14,526 bases of DNA from assembly GCA_016208845.1 (NCBI GenBank), contig JACQXH010000068.1, forward strand, positions 1-14,526, written 5' to 3'. The position numbers were made by a program, and so were the translations under genes. The notes below the pieces were generated by a model, which was not told where the DNA came from, ran no database searches, and was given only the letters and a program-made list of their open reading frames with translations. This document shows, one piece after another, positions 11,509-14,526 of this stretch. Position 1 is the stretch's first letter. The number at the start of each line of letters is the position of its first letter. Source of the stretch: Nitrospirota bacterium (GTDB lineage Bacteria; Nitrospirota; Thermodesulfovibrionia; UBA6902; BMS3Bbin08).

Positions 11509-13837
11509 GCCTTCCGATCCAGCTTATCTCAGTGCTGAATATACTCCCGGCCTGTAAGGTCTGTGTCTTTGGATAGAAGACCGCCTGAACGAGGTTGGCG
11601 CCCTGGCCTTCGCCTGATGCAAGCACAGAAGCTGCGGTGCCTGAGGCGGCGCGTGCCAGGATGTCCTTAAACGCCTGGTTAAGCTGTTTTTCCAGTTCTT
11701 CTGGATTGTCTCCGTTATAATATTTCCCGTTTCCCGCATATGCCGTGTCTTCAAGGATGTCCTGATTGGTAGTGCCAAGCGCATTCACTACATAGGTAAG
11801 GATATTCTGCTTGCCTGTCTTGTCTGACCTCAGGTCGTTCTTGAAGCCGAAGCAGGCATTTTCTACAAGGGCCGCGGAATTATTGTTATTTGGCAGATTA
11901 ACGCAATCATCCTGAGAAAAGTTAGAACCGGTCACGTCGCTTCCTGAGCTTATGATAAGCACAAAGTTCTTTCTGCAGGGCACGCGGTCTAAAGGGTCTT
12001 GACTATTGCATCCCTTATAGCTGTCTGCATCATATTGGCTGAAATTGGCCGCATCAAAGGCAAAGTAATTGATAATTCCGTAAAGGCCGTCTGAAAGCGG
12101 AAAAGTTGTTTCACCTGTAGCGTTTTCTATAGCAGTAAGAAAAGAGGACTGCGGTGAGGCAGGGATACAGCCTTGTGAAGGAACTGTCACTCCCTGATTC
12201 GTAAATTCTGTCAACCCCCAATTTGCCTTTGGGTTATTCTCGTCCCAGTATCTCTGGAATACCCCCTGTTTGCCGTCCCACTCTCCGTTTTCATTCAGGT
12301 CCTGATATGATTCGCCTATTCCCCCATCATAGATGTCATTGCCATTGACATCAGTAAGCGGCTCCTCTGTCAAAGTGACCTTAATATTAAAAGTTGTTGA
12401 TTTCGGCTTAGGTGCGGCGCCTGAGACCTTCATTGAAAAGGTCTTGGATGCTGTGACTGCAGGAGATTGTGAATCAGTGACTGTTATTACAATGCCATTA
12501 TAATTGCCATTTGCCGTGGGTGTGCCGTAAATAGTTCCCGGTGTATAAGTATTGCTGCCTGAGGTGCAGTTGGCAGGCCCTGCGCAAATGCTCAGTCCCG
12601 GAGGGAGGTTTGCTGCTGACCATGTATAGGGCGTAACACCTCCTACGCCTGTGACTGTAAAGGAATATGCTGTGCCTTCGGTGGCATCATTCAAAGAAGA
12701 TGTCTGAATAGAAAGCGGGGCCGGAGAGACAACGATGGTAAATGATTCAGAATAGCTTGGGGAACAGCGTCCGCCAATGGTCGCGGTAAAAGTATAATTG
12801 CCGGGTGTTACAGGCGCAGTGCCTGTCCATGTGGCAGTGTTATTTTTGGTGCCGCTGAAAGTGGGGCCTGTCAGCCATGCGGGCACACCGCTCATTATCC
12901 AGGAATAATTGCTGGAACCTGAGCCTCCGGAAGCACTTAGTGTCAGGTTATACGCAAGGCCGACCGTTGCGTTCAAAGAGCCCGGCGTTATGTCACAAGC
13001 AGCTGCCGCATAAGCCTGAGGGATGATCTCGATGTCATTAAAAAAACGTGCGACCTTTGAAAACAGGTTTTTCAAGATATATGAAAATGACAGAGTTGGC
13101 TCATTGACTTTGGCAGTAGTCTGGACTTTTGGAGATATTGACTGCCTCACTGTGGCTATCATCTCTTTATTCCTGTCAGATCTCTTGTTCAGACTCGCAA
13201 GGGTCTTTGTCTGTTTTTTATTCAGAGCAATAGGCGAAGGACTAGCGGCTATCAAGTCGCATGTGGTTGATGTATCAACGTCTGATATTGTCAGGTTGCC
13301 GTTGTTTACTTCAAATACACAGCCGCTGTATGTCTTGGACCATGTGCCCTCGATCCCAAGCAGGGAATGGGCATTGCCCTGTTTTGATACAGAATTGCCT
13401 CCGATTATGATCTTCTCGAGAATGTCGAATTTGGACATGGTGGCCCAGTTAAGGAGGTTGCCCCTGAACGGCGCAGATGAAGGGCAGGTGTCGCTGTCTG
13501 TATAGCTGGTCCCATATTCATCGCCGCCGTCTGTTGCGAGGACGACCTTTAATTTCTCGGTAAACTTCTGGCTGCCATAGCTATAACAGGCCTGAGGCTT
13601 GAAGTATCCCTTGTAATTATCTATTGTTGTGTTTGGCGTATAGCTATCGGTATATGCAGGGTTAAGCATATCATCGGATTTATCCATGAGGAACATGATG
13701 TTCGGGATAGCGCCTTTCTTGACATAAGGCGGCAGGACGCAGTAGCTTTCCATATCAGCGGAAAATGATTCCGGAATGAATAAAACAAGAGATAAGATCA
13801 AAAGAGACGCGCGAGTAATGAATGATTTGGTCCTCAT
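11486..13837 (-). CDS. pilY1: PilY1 tip adhesin, N-terminal part with Ig-like inserts (first frame)
   Basis: 783 residues from ATG 13835-13837, chosen for AAGGAG at 13845-13850 and the Sec signal MRTKSFITRASLLILSLVLF ... SFSA (cut near 27). PilY1 is the pilus-tip adhesin and assembly factor. Seen in order: CVLPPYVKKGAIPNIMFLMD (33-52, first VWA strand), YKGYF (75-79), FRGNLLNWATMSKFDILEKIIIGG (124-147); two putative-Ig domains (about 281-371 and 373-472); acidic loops DVNGNDIYDGG and DLNENGEWDG (496-522); then the rest of the VWA-like domain (RYWDENNPKANWGLTEF, FVLIISSGSDV). The MIDAS start reads DKSDD instead of DxSxS. It ends near EISWIG, after which the frame is wrong (ARRNGR, TGA). About 12-16 residues expected before 'LREET' are missing. 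Confidence 0.92.
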   Translation of the reverse strand: MRTKSFITRASLLILSLVLFIPESFSADMESYCVLPPYVKKGAIPNIMFLMDKSDDMLNPAYTDSYTPNTTIDNYKGYFKPQACYSYGSQKFTEKLKVVLATDGGDEYGTSYTDSDTCPSSAPFRGNLLNWATMSKFDILEKIIIGGNSVSKQGNAHSLLGIEGTWSKTYSGCVFEVNNGNLTISDVDTSTTCDLIAASPSPIALNKKQTKTLASLNKRSDRNKEMIATVRQSISPKVQTTAKVNEPTLSFSYILKNLFSKVARFFNDIEIIPQAYAAAACDITPGSLNATVGLAYNLTLSASGGSGSSNYSWIMSGVPAWLTGPTFSGTKNNTATWTGTAPVTPGNYTFTATIGGRCSPSYSESFTIVVSPAPLSIQTSSLNDATEGTAYSFTVTGVGGVTPYTWSAANLPPGLSICAGPANCTSGSNTYTPGTIYGTPTANGNYNGIVITVTDSQSPAVTASKTFSMKVSGAAPKPKSTTFNIKVTLTEEPLTDVNGNDIYDGGIGESYQDLNENGEWDGKQGVFQRYWDENNPKANWGLTEFTNQGVTVPSQGCIPASPQSSFLTAIENATGETTFPLSDGLYGIINYFAFDAANFSQYDADSYKGCNSQDPLDRVPCRKNFVLIISSGSDVTGSNFSQDDCVNLPNNNNSAALVENACFGFKNDLRSDKTGKQNILTYVVNALGTTNQDILEDTAYAGNGKYYNGDNPEELEKQLNQAFKDILARAASGTAASVLASGEGQGANLVQAVFYPKTQTLQAGSIFSTEISWIGRLARRNGR

Positions 13838-13917
13838 TGTGTCACTCCTTTTTAGGGTTGGCTTTAAGGTTTCAGGGTTGTTTTTCATAATTTATCTATA
13901 TATTAACAAAAATATAT

Positions 13918-13934
13918 AGCAAGAAGGCTGCCAA
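13918..13934 (-). promoter_or_regulatory. Sigma-54 (-24/-12) promoter of the pilus operon
   Basis: On the - strand the sequence reads TTGGCAGCCTTCTTGCT. It has the invariant GG (13931-13932) and GC (13919-13920) exactly 10 bases apart, within TGGCAG-N5-TTGC against the consensus TGGCAC-N5-TTGCA. The expected start lies near 13907, leaving a leader of about 70 bases before the pilY1 ATG. Sigma-54 control of pilus genes through PilR is known for pilA in Pseudomonas, Geobacter and Myxococcus; its use here is inferred from the motif. Confidence 0.7.
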
Positions 13935-13981
13935 ATAATAAATACAGGTTTTTCAGGGGGTTAAGTAATGCGCTTAAAGGC

Positions 13982-14005
13982 TCTTATGTAATTGATTACA
14001 TAAGA
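13982..14005. promoter_or_regulatory. Perfect 10-bp dyad, candidate enhancer-protein site
   Basis: TCTTATGTAA and TTACATAAGA around a TTGA spacer form a 24-base perfect inverted repeat. It lies about 75-98 bases upstream of the expected sigma-54 start, the normal place for binding of an NtrC-family activator. The binding protein is unknown. Confidence 0.55.
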
Positions 14006-14032
14006 TTGTGTAATTTAATGGACAGTCGGATC

Positions 14033-14049
14033 GCTTAAATAAATTAAGC
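14033..14049. promoter_or_regulatory. Second small dyad, GCTTAA-N5-TTAAGC
   Basis: Perfect 6-base arms (14033-14038, 14044-14049) about 130 bases upstream of the expected pilY1-operon start. The half-site CGCTTAAA also occurs at 13971-13978. A possible extra regulator site; short and AT-rich, so chance is quite possible. The gene-free stretch 13838-14291 otherwise holds the sigma-54 promoter, the dyad at 13982 and the twin-hairpin repeat. Confidence 0.3.
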
Positions 14050-14077
14050 AATTAAAATTGACGGATTCTTAAGAAGA

Positions 14078-14157
14078 CGTCATACCCGCGCAGGCGGGTA
14101 TCCAGAGCGTAAGCAACTACTTTAAAAAATGGATTCCCGTTTTTTGCGGGAATGACG
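14078..14157 (+). repeat. Twin-hairpin inverted repeat, copy 2
   Basis: An 80-base element with inverted ends, CGTCAT at the left and ATGACG at the right. Each end is a hairpin: ATACCCGC-GCAG-GCGGGTAT, then ATTCCCG-TTTTTTG-CGGGAAT, separated by 30-odd bases. It shares end sequence and layout with 780-843; the loops and middle differ. Such TCATNCCCGC elements are scattered in many genomes. No transposase is present, so it is best seen as a MITE-like or REP-like unit. Confidence 0.8.
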
Positions 14158-14216
14158 AAAAACAACAATAGCAATACTTGTGCAAGAGCTTCTTTAGTAA
14201 TTAGAAACTGTTAGTG

Positions 14217-14222
14217 TATAAT
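14217..14222 (+). promoter_or_regulatory. Possible sigma-70 -10 box for the GxxExxY gene
   Basis: A perfect TATAAT about 70 bases before the ATG at 14292. The -35 region is poor (TTAGTA, 17-18 bases upstream). The hexamer in AT-rich DNA may be chance. Confidence 0.35.
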
Positions 14223-14291
14223 TTGCTGATATGTGTCAGGACAATTAAAAATTGGTAATGTCAAAAGTTTTATGAAAAAAGAGGATAAAAC

Positions 14292-14526
14292 ATGAAACCA
14301 CAGAATTTTACCACAGAGGTCTCAGAGAAAAAGAATATTAGATCTTCTAAAAACTCTGTGAACTCGGTTGTTGCTTCCTCTCCAGGCGAATTTCCTTTAA
14401 AAGAGATAACCAAACATATAATATGTTCAATAGAGGTTCATTCAACCTTAGGGCATGGATTATTGGAAAATGTATATGAGGAGGCGTTGTCGCATGAGTT
14501 TAACTTAAGGGAGATCGAATATGAAA
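14292..14526 (+). CDS. GxxExxY-family protein, N-terminal part, runs off the window
   Basis: The frame from ATG 14292 stays open to the window end (78 codons). Residues 37 onward, LKEITKHIICSIEVHSTLGH then GLLENVYEEALSHEF, match the start of the GxxExxY family (G-LLE-NVY), a small PD-(D/E)XK-like fold of unknown role (the family I know as PDDEXK_3). The ATG follows GAGG at 14281-14284 with 7-base spacing, so this start is good. The first 35 or so residues (TTEVSEKKNIRSSKNSVNS) are encoded by a CACAGAGG/CTCTGTG inverted repeat and are not part of the domain; a later start near residue 37 is possible, but no ATG exists there. Extended ends of this kind are common in front of this family. Confidence 0.85.
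   Translation, partial: MKPQNFTTEVSEKKNIRSSKNSVNSVVASSPGEFPLKEITKHIICSIEVHSTLGHGLLENVYEEALSHEFNLREIEYE

Noticed and set aside
13023..13505. A 160-codon + strand ORF opposite pilY1
   Set aside because: It is antisense to a recognisable signal-to-VWA region of PilY1, and nothing in its sequence resembles a known protein.

Overview
The window reads as a chromosomal stretch of a free-living Gram-negative bacterium with a type IV pilus. Evidence for this is the lipoproteins, the minor pilins, PilY1 and a sigma-54-type promoter. The order M24 peptidase - efp - accB - accC, together with many intergenic inverted repeats built from 7-bp units, reminds me of Nitrospirota or deltaproteobacterial genomes. 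That placement is an inference and is weak.

Left part (1-4982, + strand): the end of an Xaa-Pro-type M24 peptidase, then elongation factor P (GTG start, Arg32 at the loop tip), AccB and AccC (biotin carrier and biotin carboxylase of acetyl-CoA carboxylase), and ThiE. Last comes a LivJ/LivK-type periplasmic binding lipoprotein broken by an internal deletion with a frame change, followed by a clear intrinsic terminator. Nearly every gap here holds an inverted repeat.

Middle (4983-5353): a short scrambled stretch. A small cysteine/tryptophan-rich ORF on the - strand runs out of frame into the C-terminal remnant of a CARDB-like protein.

Right part (5354-13837, all - strand): a type IV pilus operon read from right to left: pilY1 (three frames), a GspH/FimT-type pilin, PilV-, PilW- and PilX-type minor pilins, and a secreted lipoprotein with Ig-like domains. 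Genes overlap by 4-29 bases or sit a few bases apart. By analogy with known systems, the minor pilins and the PilY1 adhesin would form a tip complex that primes pilus assembly; the lipoprotein is an unexplained partner. Upstream lies a well-formed -24/-12 (sigma-54) promoter with a perfect 10-bp dyad about 75-98 bases upstream of the expected start, where an enhancer-binding protein such as PilR would bind.

Right end (14078-14526): a second copy of a twin-hairpin repeat, and the start of a GxxExxY-family gene whose first codons lie in another repeat.

Main points of interest: (1) a class of intergenic elements with inverted arms in exact 7-bp phase, sharing layout but not unit sequence, one of which has become the leader of PilX; (2) three separate internal deletions with frame change (one in the binding protein, two in pilY1), which are either real decay or assembly error; (3) the sigma-54 promoter and dyad; (4) PilY1 carrying two Ig-like domains and Ca-loop-like motifs.
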